The translations under genes and the position numbers were made by a program. From contig NZ_JASHIU010000011.1 of NCBI RefSeq assembly GCF_030733545.1, forward strand, positions 1-64,000: a stretch of 64,000 nt of DNA, given 5' to 3'. Positions 16,285 to 23,964 of the stretch are shown here, in pieces. The first letter of the stretch is position 1; every line of letters begins with the position of its first letter. Origin of the DNA: Oceanicaulis sp. MMSF_3324 (GTDB lineage Bacteria; Pseudomonadota; Alphaproteobacteria; Caulobacterales; Maricaulaceae). The notes beneath the pieces are model-generated. The model was not told the origin of the DNA. It made no database searches and worked only from the letters and a program-made list of their open reading frames with translations.

Positions 16285-17820
16285 ATGTTGAAATGGGGCC
16301 TTCGGATTCTGGGCGTCTTCGTGTTGCTGAACGTGCTGGGCGCAATTGGCGCCTATGTGATGATCGATCGCTCGGTCTTTGAAATGTTTGGCGGACGCAC
16401 GCCGGTCATCGCGCTGCAGCCCTCCGATGAGACGCCAGAACGCTATGTCCTGGCGAATGTGCGTGTGCTGGAGCCGGATTCGGAGCAGTTCTCTGAGCCC
16501 ATGGACGTGGTCATCGAGAACGGCGTCATTGCCGATATGGGCCCGGACATGGTGGAGCGTGCGGCCGCGCCGGTGATGGAAGGCGAGGGGCGTTATCTGA
16601 TGCCCGGCCTGACCGATTCCCACGTGCATTTGTGGAACAGCCAGAATGATCTGGCGCTTTATCTCGCCTACGGCGTGACGCAGGTCCGCGAAATGCATGG
16701 CCAGCCCCATCACCTGGAATGGCGTGACCAGATCACTCAAGGCGAGCTTCTGGGCCCGGACCTCTTCGTGGTGGCGGCGCAAATCGCCACCTATGACTTC
16801 GCCGAAGGCTTGTGGCAGTCGCTGACCTCCAAACGCAATGTCGCCCGGACGCCCGAGGCGGCGGACCAGATGGTCCGGGATCTGGCGGCGTCTGGCTATG
16901 ATGCGGTGAAAGCCAGCAGCTATCTCAGCCATAGCGGCTATGAGGCGGTCAGCGCCGCCAGTGCGGATGTGGGCATTCCGCTGGTGGGCCATGTCCCGGT
17001 GGCGGCGCGTCTTGATGACCTGTGGGCGTCCAACCAGCGCGAAGTCGCCCATGTGGAGGAGCTGATCAAGGGGCTCGACCGGGATTTCGGCGGCTATGGC
17101 GTCAGCACTTCGGGGGAGTATCTCGACTATGTGATGGAGCACCGCGATGCGGTCGCCCAGTCCATGATCGACAACGAGATCGTGCTTGCCTCCACCCTGG
17201 CGCTGGTGTCGAGCTTCGCTCAGCAGAAGGTCGACACCGAAGGCGCGCTGGAGACGGCGCCGGTCAATCTGGTAAATCCCGGCGTCGCCGAAGGCCGCGC
17301 CATGGGCTGGTTGCCGGATGTGAACATCTATTCCGTGCCGCAGCAGTATCGCAATGAAGGCTGGCGCGATCGTTACCAGACCTACTGGACCACCTATGCC
17401 CAGGCGCAACAGCTGATGTTCGAGGCTGTGCTGGCAGCAGGCGTGCCCATGGTCGCAGGCACGGATGCGAATGTGCCGCTCATGGCGCCGGGCTATTCCA
17501 TGCACCAGGAGCTTGAAGCGCTGGTTTATGCCGGGATGACGCCGGCTGAAGCGCTGGAATCGGCGACGGGAACGCCGGGCCGCTTCATGGACTGGAATAC
17601 CGGCCGGGTGCTGCCGGGGTTCCGCGCCAATCTGGTGTTGCTGAATGCCAACCCGCTGGAGGATATCCGCAATATCAGCAGCATCGAGGCCGTGGTGATG
17701 CATGGCGAAGTGCTGTCCCGGGACGAGCTGGATGCGTTGCTGGATGCGGTCGTGGCCGCCAATGACAGTGCGCGCAACACGCCCCTGGACCCGGCCTGGG
17801 GCCAGGCGTCGGGACTCTGA
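16285..17820 (+). CDS. Membrane-anchored amidohydrolase family protein
   Basis: Metal-dependent hydrolase of 511 residues. An N-terminal hydrophobic segment (MLKWGLRILGVFVLLNVLGAI) acts as signal anchor, so the enzyme probably faces the periplasm. Amidohydrolase marks: beta-strand 1 motif MPGLTDSHVHLW (H-x-H), GHVPVAAR and HVEELIKG for the later histidines, AGTDANVP with the metal Asp, and the returning small beta domain NLVLLNANPLEDI. The start at 16285 has GAGGAG seven bases upstream. Related proteins act on dipeptides, imides or organic amides; the substrate here cannot be told. It is divergent from a TetR gene with shared operators. Confidence 0.87.
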   Translation: MLKWGLRILGVFVLLNVLGAIGAYVMIDRSVFEMFGGRTPVIALQPSDETPERYVLANVRVLEPDSEQFSEPMDVVIENGVIADMGPDMVERAAAPVMEGEGRYLMPGLTDSHVHLWNSQNDLALYLAYGVTQVREMHGQPHHLEWRDQITQGELLGPDLFVVAAQIATYDFAEGLWQSLTSKRNVARTPEAADQMVRDLAASGYDAVKASSYLSHSGYEAVSAASADVGIPLVGHVPVAARLDDLWASNQREVAHVEELIKGLDRDFGGYGVSTSGEYLDYVMEHRDAVAQSMIDNEIVLASTLALVSSFAQQKVDTEGALETAPVNLVNPGVAEGRAMGWLPDVNIYSVPQQYRNEGWRDRYQTYWTTYAQAQQLMFEAVLAAGVPMVAGTDANVPLMAPGYSMHQELEALVYAGMTPAEALESATGTPGRFMDWNTGRVLPGFRANLVLLNANPLEDIRNISSIEAVVMHGEVLSRDELDALLDAVVAANDSARNTPLDPAWGQASGL

Positions 17821-17826
17821 TCCCGT

Positions 17827-17855
17827 ATCCGGGCGGGGGATTTCCTCGCCCGGAT
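17827..17855 (+). terminator. Hairpin downstream of the amidohydrolase gene
   Basis: ATCCGGGCG (17827-17835) and CGCCCGGAT (17847-17855) are perfectly complementary across 11 bases, six bases after the stop. Only a weak T-rich stretch follows, so it may terminate with help or protect the 3' end. Confidence 0.45.
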
Positions 17856-17950
17856 CGCCTGTTCCGTGTCTTTCGCTTCAAAAATCCATCCCTGATTGAA
17901 ACGCGCCAGATGTAGGCTTAGTCTGGTTTTGGTGCTGCAGGGGGCGACGA

Positions 17951-19249
17951 TTGGCTGTGACAGGTATTGCAACGTTCGTTGCGGGGTGGCTCTCGCTCCA
18001 GTCTGCTGATGTATGGAGCGGGCAGGCCTGCCCGACTTACGTTCAACCCAATGAACTGACGCGCAAGACCGAATTCCAGATCGCGCTGCCGCAGGACCAG
18101 GCCGAACGTTGGATAGACGCTTACTCCGGCCGTGTTCTCACCCTGGAGCAGGCAGAAGAATTGCTTCAAATTGCGCCGCGCGAAGCGGCGGGGCAGGACT
18201 GTGAAGTCTATCAGTTCTTCGCCACTGGCTATGATGACGGCTTGCCATTGTTTGAGTTGGTCTCGGCCAGGCCCGGCGCGCAGGATGACGTGTTCGCCGG
18301 CACGCTGGAGGTTGCCGCTCCCGATTTGAACCGGCTGGGCCAGCAAGCGATTTTGGCCTCGGCCGGATCCGAAATCGTGGCTTCAAGAACAAACCCGGAT
18401 GGCTGGGCCTATTTGGTGAGCGTGGATGATCCGAGCCCGCGTCAGGCGGCCGACCTGTCACGTCAGTTGTCCGGTCGCGTGCGCGCCCCGCATCGGCCGT
18501 CACGCTCTGACGGGCCGGTGCAGCCCTTGCGTACGGTCACGCCGGTCCGGGTCCACCTTGAAGTCACAAATCTTGCCGGCCGCGCCTATCCCTATGGCGG
18601 CTGGGAGCGAACATCGACTGCACGAACCGCGCCCATCACACGGCGTTATGTCTGGGAGCCGGTCGATCCGATCCTGCCTTACGAAGCGCTGGGGCGCAGT
18701 TTCGAAGAGCCCTTGGATTGTTTTTTCAGGCTTTGGTACCCCGTCCATCCCGATGATCTGATGCAGCATCAGCGCCCACAATGGGGCGCACATTCGGAGG
18801 GGCGATTCTCGGTCCGGGCCATCATTTCTGATTTGCGGGCTGAGTTGCGCTCTGGGCGGGAAGAGGAATGGGAGCGCATCACCCTTGAGCTGGACCTGTC
18901 CGAGCTCAAGGCGCAGCAGGCGACCATGAATTACACCGTCTGGATCGAGCGCCAGCCAGGTGATCATGTGGGCGACGATGTGCCCCTGGTGGGGTCTCTC
19001 ATCTCCGTGCTCAACACGTTTTCGCCCTCGCCGGAACCAGCCGATTATACCGCTTACGATGAGAGCATGTTCGCCAACATTACGGCTTATGCCGAAGCAC
19101 TGACCCTGTGCCTGAACACGTTTCTGTCGCAGGGACGTTTCGTGTCAGGCTGTCCGATGGGAACCGAGTCCAGCTCGCGCTTTCGCGAACGCGAGGTCTT
19201 GATGAACCAGGTCTACGATCCGCAATACTGCCGGAGACGATCCCTATGA
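17951..19249 (+). CDS. Secreted protein of unknown function
   Basis: I do not recognise this 432-residue protein. It appears to start at a TTG (17951) with GGGGG six bases upstream; a GTG at 17957 is the alternative. The first 20 residues (MAVTGIATFVAGWLSLQSAD) look like a signal sequence. The mature part has six Cys residues, several Trp-Glu-Arg and Tyr-Pro stretches (YPYGGWERTS, RRYVWEPVDPILPYEAL) and a C-terminal half with TMNYTVWIERQPGDHVGDD. There is no known catalytic motif, repeat or membrane segment. Its stop overlaps the ATG of the next gene (ATGA), so the pair forms a coupled unit. Confidence 0.65.
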   Translation: MAVTGIATFVAGWLSLQSADVWSGQACPTYVQPNELTRKTEFQIALPQDQAERWIDAYSGRVLTLEQAEELLQIAPREAAGQDCEVYQFFATGYDDGLPLFELVSARPGAQDDVFAGTLEVAAPDLNRLGQQAILASAGSEIVASRTNPDGWAYLVSVDDPSPRQAADLSRQLSGRVRAPHRPSRSDGPVQPLRTVTPVRVHLEVTNLAGRAYPYGGWERTSTARTAPITRRYVWEPVDPILPYEALGRSFEEPLDCFFRLWYPVHPDDLMQHQRPQWGAHSEGRFSVRAIISDLRAELRSGREEEWERITLELDLSELKAQQATMNYTVWIERQPGDHVGDDVPLVGSLISVLNTFSPSPEPADYTAYDESMFANITAYAEALTLCLNTFLSQGRFVSGCPMGTESSSRFREREVLMNQVYDPQYCRRRSL

Positions 19250-19755
19250 ATCCTCTGGCTTGGATACGGGTCAAAAAGCACCTGGCCATCGTGGTCGGCC
19301 TGATGACGCTCCTGGCTCATATTGTCGTCTACGGATGCATATGGGCGGGGCTTGAGCTCGATGGCGGTGTTGGACGTGGCGAACTGGCCGAAATTCTCAT
19401 TCCATTGAGCTCAGGCTATGCCGTGGCCGTGATCACCTATGTGGTCATGGACGGGTCGCGCCCCGCCACCTCTGAAGACCGCAAGGATATTCGCAGCGGC
19501 ATGTTCGTCCTGCTCGCACTGGCCGGGCCCTTGATGCTGATCTTCGGCATGTTGGGGCTGACCGTGCTGATCAATTCCGGCGCGATCTACACCGGACCGC
19601 CAACCGAGACGCGCTCGCCTGAAGGGGCGCGAAACGTGCTGGCCGGGCTGGCGGCCGCCACGGCCGCGCTTCAGGGATTGTTTGTCCCCGCACTGTTCGG
19701 CACGCAAGCGCCGGACGCGCCGGATGTGCCGCGGGACGCGGATGGCGACGCCTAG
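19246..19755 (+). CDS. Integral membrane protein of unknown function
   Basis: A 169-residue protein with four predicted membrane spans: about 12-35 (HLAIVVGLMTLLAHIVVYGC), 48-66, 83-108 (MFVLLALAGPLMLIFGMLGLTV) and 128-150. The C-terminal tail is short and acidic. It begins at an ATG overlapping the stop of the secreted protein and has GGAGACG upstream. The coupled order (secreted protein, then membrane protein) suggests that they act together at the envelope. No family was recognised. Confidence 0.65.
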   Translation: MNPLAWIRVKKHLAIVVGLMTLLAHIVVYGCIWAGLELDGGVGRGELAEILIPLSSGYAVAVITYVVMDGSRPATSEDRKDIRSGMFVLLALAGPLMLIFGMLGLTVLINSGAIYTGPPTETRSPEGARNVLAGLAAATAALQGLFVPALFGTQAPDAPDVPRDADGDA

Positions 19756-19758
19756 AAA

Positions 19759-19785
19759 AAACCCCGGCTCATCGAGCCGGGGTTT
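19759..19785. terminator. Strong bidirectional terminator
   Basis: AACCCCGGCTC (19760-19770) pairs with GAGCCGGGGTT (19774-19784) over a three-base loop. An A-run precedes and a T-run follows, so it works for the plus-strand membrane gene and, with six T residues on the minus strand, for ald. Confidence 0.9.
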
Positions 19786-19808
19786 CAGGTTTCATGCTGT
19801 AAGAGGAG

Positions 19809-20927
19809 TTACAGCACGGTCAACCAGTCAGGCTTCACGAAAGGCACGCCCAGATCGTCGGCGGCTTCCTTGAAGGTCACTTCGCCCTCGGCCACGTTCA
19901 GGCCGCGCGCGAGGTGGATGTCATCATTGAGGGCCTTCTTCGCGCCTTTGTTGGCCAGCGCGATGGTGAAGGGCAGGGTGGCGTTGGTCAGCGCCAGGGT
20001 CGAGGTGCGCGCCACGGCGCCCGGCATGTTCGCCACGCAATAGTGCACGATGCCGTCCACCACATAGGTCGGATCCTGGTGGGTGGTGGCGTGGGAGGTT
20101 TCAAAGCAACCGCCCTGGTCGATGGCGATATCAACCAGCACCGCGCCTTCTTTCATGGTGCCCAGCATGTCGCGGGTGACCAGCTTGGGCGCAGCCGCGC
20201 CCGGCACCAGCACCGCGCCGATGACGAGATCGGCTTCGGCGATCTCTTCGGCGATGGCGCCCTGGGTGGAGAAACGGGTCTTCACCTGGCCGCGGAAGAA
20301 CTGGTCGGTTTCCGCCAGTTTCGGCAAGGAGCGGTCCAGCACGGTCACGTCAGCGCGCAGGCCCAGCGCCATTTCCGCGGCGTGTGAGCCGGACACGCCA
20401 GCGCCCAGGATGACGACCTTGGCCGGCGTCACGCCCGGCACGCCGCCCATCAGCACGCCGCGACCGCCGGCCGCCTTGTGCAGGGCGTTGGCGCCCACAT
20501 GCACGCTCATCCGCCCGGCCACTTCGGACATCGGACGCAGCAGCGGCAGACGGCCATTGGGGTCGGTGACGGTTTCATAGGCGATGGCGAGGCAGCCGGA
20601 CTTGCGCAGGCCTTCGGTCTGCGTCGGGTCGGGGGCGATGTGCAGGAAGGTGAACAGGGTGTGGTGCGGCTTCAACATCGCGGTTTCGGACGGCTGAGGC
20701 TCTTTGACCTTCACGATCATTTCGGCGGTGTCGAAGACCGACTGGGCGTCCGCCAGGATCTGGGCGCCCGCCTCGACATATTCCTCGTTGGAGAAGCCGG
20801 CGCCATTGCCCGCGCCGTCCTGCATGTAGACCTCATGGCCATGCGCGATCAGCTCGCGGGCGCCATTCGGGGTCAGGCCGACCCGGTATTCGTGATTCTT
20901 GATCTCGGTCGGAACGCCAATGCGCAT
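19809..20927 (-). CDS. ald: Alanine dehydrogenase
   Basis: NAD-dependent enzyme interconverting L-alanine and pyruvate plus ammonia; 372 residues, the usual length. Seen: MRIGVPTEIKNHEYRVGLTP at the N-terminus (catalytic region with the substrate-binding Arg), Lys and His in IVKVKEPQP and LFTFLHIAPD, the NAD loop VVILGAGVSGSHAAEMALGL (about residues 168-187), and DIAIDQGGCFETS with the catalytic Asp. The ATG at 20927 has GGGAGG eight bases away; the preceding TTG is not needed. It is divergent from an Lrp-family gene, the common arrangement for an alanine-responsive activator (AldR type). Confidence 0.95.
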   Translation of the reverse strand: MRIGVPTEIKNHEYRVGLTPNGARELIAHGHEVYMQDGAGNGAGFSNEEYVEAGAQILADAQSVFDTAEMIVKVKEPQPSETAMLKPHHTLFTFLHIAPDPTQTEGLRKSGCLAIAYETVTDPNGRLPLLRPMSEVAGRMSVHVGANALHKAAGGRGVLMGGVPGVTPAKVVILGAGVSGSHAAEMALGLRADVTVLDRSLPKLAETDQFFRGQVKTRFSTQGAIAEEIAEADLVIGAVLVPGAAAPKLVTRDMLGTMKEGAVLVDIAIDQGGCFETSHATTHQDPTYVVDGIVHYCVANMPGAVARTSTLALTNATLPFTIALANKGAKKALNDDIHLARGLNVAEGEVTFKEAADDLGVPFVKPDWLTVL

Positions 20928-21016
20928 CAATCTGCCTCCCGGCTGGCCGAACCTCGATGGGGAGGGTTCGGCGGTGTGATTTTGCGCGGAAAATAGGGAT
21001 CATGTGTAGCATCCTG

Positions 21017-21033
21017 CAAGTAAAATTATCTTG
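21017..21033. promoter_or_regulatory. Lrp/AsnC-type operator candidate between ald and its regulator
   Basis: CAAGTAAAATTATCTTG is a 17-base palindrome with arms CAAG/CTTG and an A/T-rich core (AA-n-TT), close to the Lrp consensus. It is in the most AT-rich part of the 210-base divergent spacer, followed by a second AT block (AATTATTTTGC). Regulation of ald by the neighbouring Lrp protein is inferred. Confidence 0.45.
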
Positions 21034-21137
21034 TTCGAATTATTTTGCGTTATACTCCATTTTCACGCCATGACGCGCTGCGTCATTGGATGTGTTCACT
21101 CTGTCGGCGCTAGAAATTTCGACGTTTGGGAACGGAC

Positions 21138-21599
21138 ATGAAACTCGACGATATCGACGCGGCCATTCTGGGGGCGCTGCAAGCGGACGGGCGGCTGACA
21201 AACGCCGATCTCGCAGACCGGGTGGGCTTGTCGCCCTCGGCCTGTCACCGCCGGGTCAAGGCTCTTGAAGGCGATGGCGTCATTGCGGGGTATTCCGCCC
21301 GTCTCAACGCCAACCAGGTGGGCCGCGGCCTCACTGTCATCGTTCTGGTGACGCTGGAGAACCAGAAGCGGGAGACCATGGAAGCGTTTGAAACCGCGGT
21401 CGCCGGGATCGAACATGTCAGTGACTGCTATCTGACCACGGGCGCGGAAGACTATTTCCTGCAGTTGCAGGTGCGCGATGCGCGCGATTACGAGCGCGTC
21501 CACCGCGAGCGTCTGTCCGGTCTACCGGGCGTGGCGCGACTGGTGTCCAATATCGCCATGCGCACGGTTTTTTCCCGCCGGGCCATGAGCGTGCAGTAG
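21138..21599 (+). CDS. Lrp/AsnC family transcriptional regulator (probable ald regulator)
   Basis: A 153-residue feast/famine regulator: N-terminal helix-turn-helix about residues 5-58 ([30 protein letters not shown]) and a C-terminal RAM effector/oligomer domain about 68-145 ([25 protein letters not shown]). It starts at ATG 21138 rather than an in-frame TTG four codons earlier. Its position divergent to ald, with an Lrp-like palindrome in between, supports an AldR-like role responding to alanine. Confidence 0.9.
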   Translation: MKLDDIDAAILGALQADGRLTNADLADRVGLSPSACHRRVKALEGDGVIAGYSARLNANQVGRGLTVIVLVTLENQKRETMEAFETAVAGIEHVSDCYLTTGAEDYFLQLQVRDARDYERVHRERLSGLPGVARLVSNIAMRTVFSRRAMSVQ

Positions 21600-21654
21600 G
21601 TCAAAGCGGCGTGCCCCATTGCCGCCACCGCGCTTCGGCGCTAAATGCGCGCCC

Positions 21655-22119
21655 ATGACCGATGAACGCTATTCCAAGCTGGACATGCTGGGTTCGGACG
21701 CGAGAGCGGCCGAGACCCCCGAAGAGGCGCGTCTTGAGCGGGTGGAAAACCCCACGCAAAACGCTGACTACATGATCCGCTTCGCCTGTCCGGAATTCAC
21801 CTCGATCTGCCCGGTGACCGGACAGCCCGATTTCGCCCATCTCGTGATTGACTATGCGCCGTCCAAATGGATCGTGGAGAGCAAGTCACTCAAATTGTAC
21901 CTGCAGAGCTTCCGCAATCATGGCGCCTTTCATGAGGCGTGCACGACCATGATCGGTCAGCGCCTGGTCGATGAGCTCGATCCCAAATGGCTGCGCATTG
22001 GCGGCTACTGGTATCCGCGTGGCGGCATCCCGATCGACGTCTTCGCGCAATGGGGAGAAGCGCCCAAGGGGCTGTGGATTCCCGACCAGGGCGTATCTTC
22101 GTATCGCGGTCGCGGGTAA
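21655..22119 (+). CDS. queF: NADPH-dependent 7-cyano-7-deazaguanine reductase
   Basis: Reduces preQ0 to preQ1 in queuosine biosynthesis. The 154-residue protein is the short, type I form. The catalytic Cys is in [16 protein letters not shown] (Cys52), followed by the Asp; the QueF motif [20 protein letters not shown] binds NADPH and substrate. The ATG at 21655 matches the family start; the longer frame adds a non-homologous leader. No preQ1 riboswitch-like structure is visible upstream. A good terminator follows. Confidence 0.96.
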   Translation: MTDERYSKLDMLGSDARAAETPEEARLERVENPTQNADYMIRFACPEFTSICPVTGQPDFAHLVIDYAPSKWIVESKSLKLYLQSFRNHGAFHEACTTMIGQRLVDELDPKWLRIGGYWYPRGGIPIDVFAQWGEAPKGLWIPDQGVSSYRGRG

Positions 22120-22142
22120 GTCTCTATAAAATTTGTACTTTG

Positions 22143-22176
22143 AAGCCCTTTCGGCCTGTTCCGAGAGGGCTTTTTT
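22143..22176 (+). terminator. Rho-independent terminator after queF
   Basis: AAGCCCTTTCGG (22143-22154) pairs with CCGAGAGGGCTT (22161-22172), with one mismatch, and is followed by an unbroken T-run. Confidence 0.88.
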
Positions 22177-22228
22177 CTGTGCGCGATGTCTGGGTATTCA
22201 CGACAAAAAGACAGGTTTGTCAGAAATT

Positions 22229-22277
22229 ATGTCAGGATAAGTTGACATGCGGTCGGTATGTCAGGTAATCATGACAC
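22229..22277. promoter_or_regulatory. Two tandem ATGTCA-N8-TGACA palindromes upstream of the hydrolase-XRE operon
   Basis: ATGTCA-GGATAAGT-TGACAT (22229-22248) is a perfect palindrome with an eight-base spacer. A second copy, ATGTCA-GGTAATCA-TGACA, begins 29 bases later (22258). Both share ATGTCAGG. A TTGACA that could be a -35 element (22242-22247) is formed between them, so a bound protein would cover the promoter. The only regulator in the operon is the XRE protein at its end, a natural candidate for autoregulation. The site is seen; the binder is inferred. Confidence 0.6.
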
Positions 22278-22305
22278 ATCGTCAATTTAGCCTGATGGTG
22301 TGAAC

Positions 22306-23220
22306 ATGAAACCTGTCACCGCCTACCGTTTCGCCGCCGCCGTTCTGGGGGTGTTTGCTACCTTCCTGTCCTTGCAGGCCTTCGGCGTGTTCCGCGCCGA
22401 GGCCCAGGAGATCTGGTCCGCTGATCGCATCACGGTCGAGCGCACCGGCTCCGGGCAGGGGCCCAGCGTTGTGTATATCCCCGGTCTCGCCACGCCGGGC
22501 GAGGTCTATGCCCCCATGGTCGAAAGCCAGCCCGACTGGGATAATCATGTGGTCACCCTGCGCGGGTTCGGCGGTGATGCTGAAGCGCCCGACAGCCTTG
22601 ACGATCTGGTCGAAGGGGCGGCGCTGGATATCGCCGCCTATCTTGACGCGGCCAATATCGACAATGTCGTGCTGGTCGGCCATTCCATGGGAGCCCAGGT
22701 GGCGCTGGTCGCAGCGGGAGAGGCGACCAACCGGGTCTCCCATGTCGTGGCGGTGGATTCCGCGCCCTTCTTTGCCGGGCTGATGCAACCGGGCGCGACG
22801 CCGGAGATGATGGCGCCGCAGGCGCAAGCCATCCGCCAGCAGATGACCGCCATGCCGCGAGACGCCTATCTGGGCATGATGGCCCAGGGCCTGCGCGTTC
22901 AGTCCATGGGCGCTGACAATCAGGGCCAGGTGATGTCCTGGATCGAAGGTGCGGACCAGGCCACGGTCGCGGCTGCCACCGCCGAACTGATGTCCACCGA
23001 TTTCGCGCCCGAGCTGGCGGATGTGGAAGCGCCTGTGACCCTGCTCTATGCCGAATTCCCCGAACTGGCGCCGGCGCAAATTCGCCAGATGTTTGTCAGC
23101 CAGTATGAAGACTATATCGATGTCGAGGCGCGCGGCGTCGCCGACTCACGCCATTTCATCATGCTGGACCAACCTGAGCGCTTCTCGGCCGAGATCGAGC
23201 GCGTGGTGGAAGGAGACTGA
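22306..23220 (+). CDS. Alpha/beta hydrolase, exported
   Basis: A 304-residue alpha/beta-fold hydrolase. The N-terminus (MKPVTAYRFAAAVLGVFATFLSLQAFGVFRAEAQ) is a signal peptide or anchor. The nucleophile elbow is VLVGHSMGAQVAL (Ser about residue 127); the oxyanion strand is VVYIPGLATPG; the C-terminal SRHFIMLDQPERF provides the His. It starts at ATG 22306; a GTG six bases earlier is possible. It is first in a three-gene operon with a small membrane protein (two-base gap) and an XRE regulator. The substrate is unknown. Similar hydrolases near small XRE regulators are often annotated only generically. Confidence 0.83.
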   Translation: MKPVTAYRFAAAVLGVFATFLSLQAFGVFRAEAQEIWSADRITVERTGSGQGPSVVYIPGLATPGEVYAPMVESQPDWDNHVVTLRGFGGDAEAPDSLDDLVEGAALDIAAYLDAANIDNVVLVGHSMGAQVALVAAGEATNRVSHVVAVDSAPFFAGLMQPGATPEMMAPQAQAIRQQMTAMPRDAYLGMMAQGLRVQSMGADNQGQVMSWIEGADQATVAAATAELMSTDFAPELADVEAPVTLLYAEFPELAPAQIRQMFVSQYEDYIDVEARGVADSRHFIMLDQPERFSAEIERVVEGD

Positions 23221-23222
23221 TC

Positions 23223-23615
23223 ATGGCCATGACCCCTGCCGCCAAGACCTATATGCGGCGCATGCTGGTGATATTCACCCTGTATACCGTGCTGCTGTTC
23301 GGCGCCGTCTGGACCGACAACACGTTCGAGCTCGCCCAACCGGTGCGGATCATCCTGAGCCTTCTGCCTGTCCTGCCGGTGATCGCCTGTATCGGCGCCA
23401 TCATCGCCTTCGTGCGAGCCATGGATGAAGTCCAGGCCCGGATTGTCCTGGAATCGGCCCTGATCGGCGCCATCATCGTCGCCATCGCCAGCTTCACCTA
23501 TGGCATGATGCGCGGCGTGACGGACTGGCCGGCGATTTACGAGGTCTGGTACTTCCCCGCCTTTATAGGCGTGACCGGGGTGGCGAAGTTCTTTGTGAAA
23601 AGGCGCTACCAGTGA
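23223..23615 (+). CDS. Small four-span membrane protein linked to an XRE regulator
   Basis: A 130-residue protein with likely spans at about 13-31 (MLVIFTLYTVLLFGAVW), 43-65, 75-95 and 105-122, and a basic tail (KFFVKRRYQ). It starts two bases after the hydrolase stop, and its own stop overlaps the start of the XRE gene (GTGA), so all three are coupled. Small membrane proteins coupled to short XRE regulators recur in bacteria and may sequester or signal to the regulator. That role is inference here. Confidence 0.7.
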   Translation: MAMTPAAKTYMRRMLVIFTLYTVLLFGAVWTDNTFELAQPVRIILSLLPVLPVIACIGAIIAFVRAMDEVQARIVLESALIGAIIVAIASFTYGMMRGVTDWPAIYEVWYFPAFIGVTGVAKFFVKRRYQ

Positions 23616-23815
23616 AGAACCGTATCCGAGTGCTCCGCGCCGAGCGGCGCTGGTCCCAGGCCGATCTCGGAGAACGGGTCGGCGTGTCCCGACAGGCGAT
23701 CAATGCGGTAGAGACCTCCAAGCACGATCCGTCGCTGTCTCTGGCCTTCAAGATCGCCGAGGCCTTCGAGGCCCGGATCGAAGATGTCTTCGATCCCCAT
23801 GGCGAGCCCGACTAG
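23612..23815 (+). CDS. XRE family helix-turn-helix regulator
   Basis: A 67-residue protein made almost entirely of a Cro/C1-type helix-turn-helix (RIRVLRAERRWSQADLGERV, then VSRQAINAVE) with the typical ending AFKIAEAFEARIEDVFD. It starts at a GTG that overlaps the membrane-protein stop. Such short regulators usually control their own operon; the two tandem palindromes at 22229-22277 are the best candidate sites. A strong terminator follows. Confidence 0.9.
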   Translation: MKNRIRVLRAERRWSQADLGERVGVSRQAINAVETSKHDPSLSLAFKIAEAFEARIEDVFDPHGEPD

Positions 23816-23846
23816 GCTTGCCCTGAAAATGTCCTGACCGTGAATG

Positions 23847-23885
23847 GCCTGTTCAGCTCAATCAATTGAAGCTGAACAGGCTTTT
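23847..23885 (+). terminator. Rho-independent terminator after the XRE operon
   Basis: GCCTGTTCAGCT (23847-23858) and AGCTGAACAGGC (23870-23881) form a perfect 12-base-pair stem, followed by TTTTCC. It isolates the XRE operon from the curlin gene. Confidence 0.9.
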
Positions 23886-23912
23886 CCGTTCCGGTTCAGC
23901 TCACCCCAGGCA

Positions 23913-23959
23913 GTCTCCCTTTCGTCGCGGACGCTCTTGTCCGTTTCTGAAAGGGAGAC
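23913..23959 (+). promoter_or_regulatory. Leader hairpin that buries the curlin ribosome-binding site
   Basis: GTCTCCCTTTC (23913-23923) is an exact complement of GAAAGGGAGAC (23949-23959). Inside the loop CGGAC (23928-23932) pairs with GTCCG (23939-23943). The GGGAGA ribosome-binding site of the curlin gene (ATG at 23965) lies wholly within the 3' arm. If the RNA folds this way, translation needs the stem to be opened by a protein, small RNA, temperature or transcription start choice. Alternatively the repeat is a DNA operator. Confidence 0.6.
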
Positions 23960-23964
23960 ATTCC

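Noticed and set aside
15568-17703. A 711-codon minus-strand frame spanning the amidohydrolase and part of the TetR gene
   Set aside because: It is the shadow of two genes with good motifs; the His/Arg/Gly-rich translation has no fold-like pattern. Length alone is not evidence at this GC.
21600-21654. A preQ1 riboswitch before queF
   Set aside because: The 55-base spacer has no CUGGG-type stem, C-rich loop or A-rich tail as needed for a preQ1-I or II aptamer.
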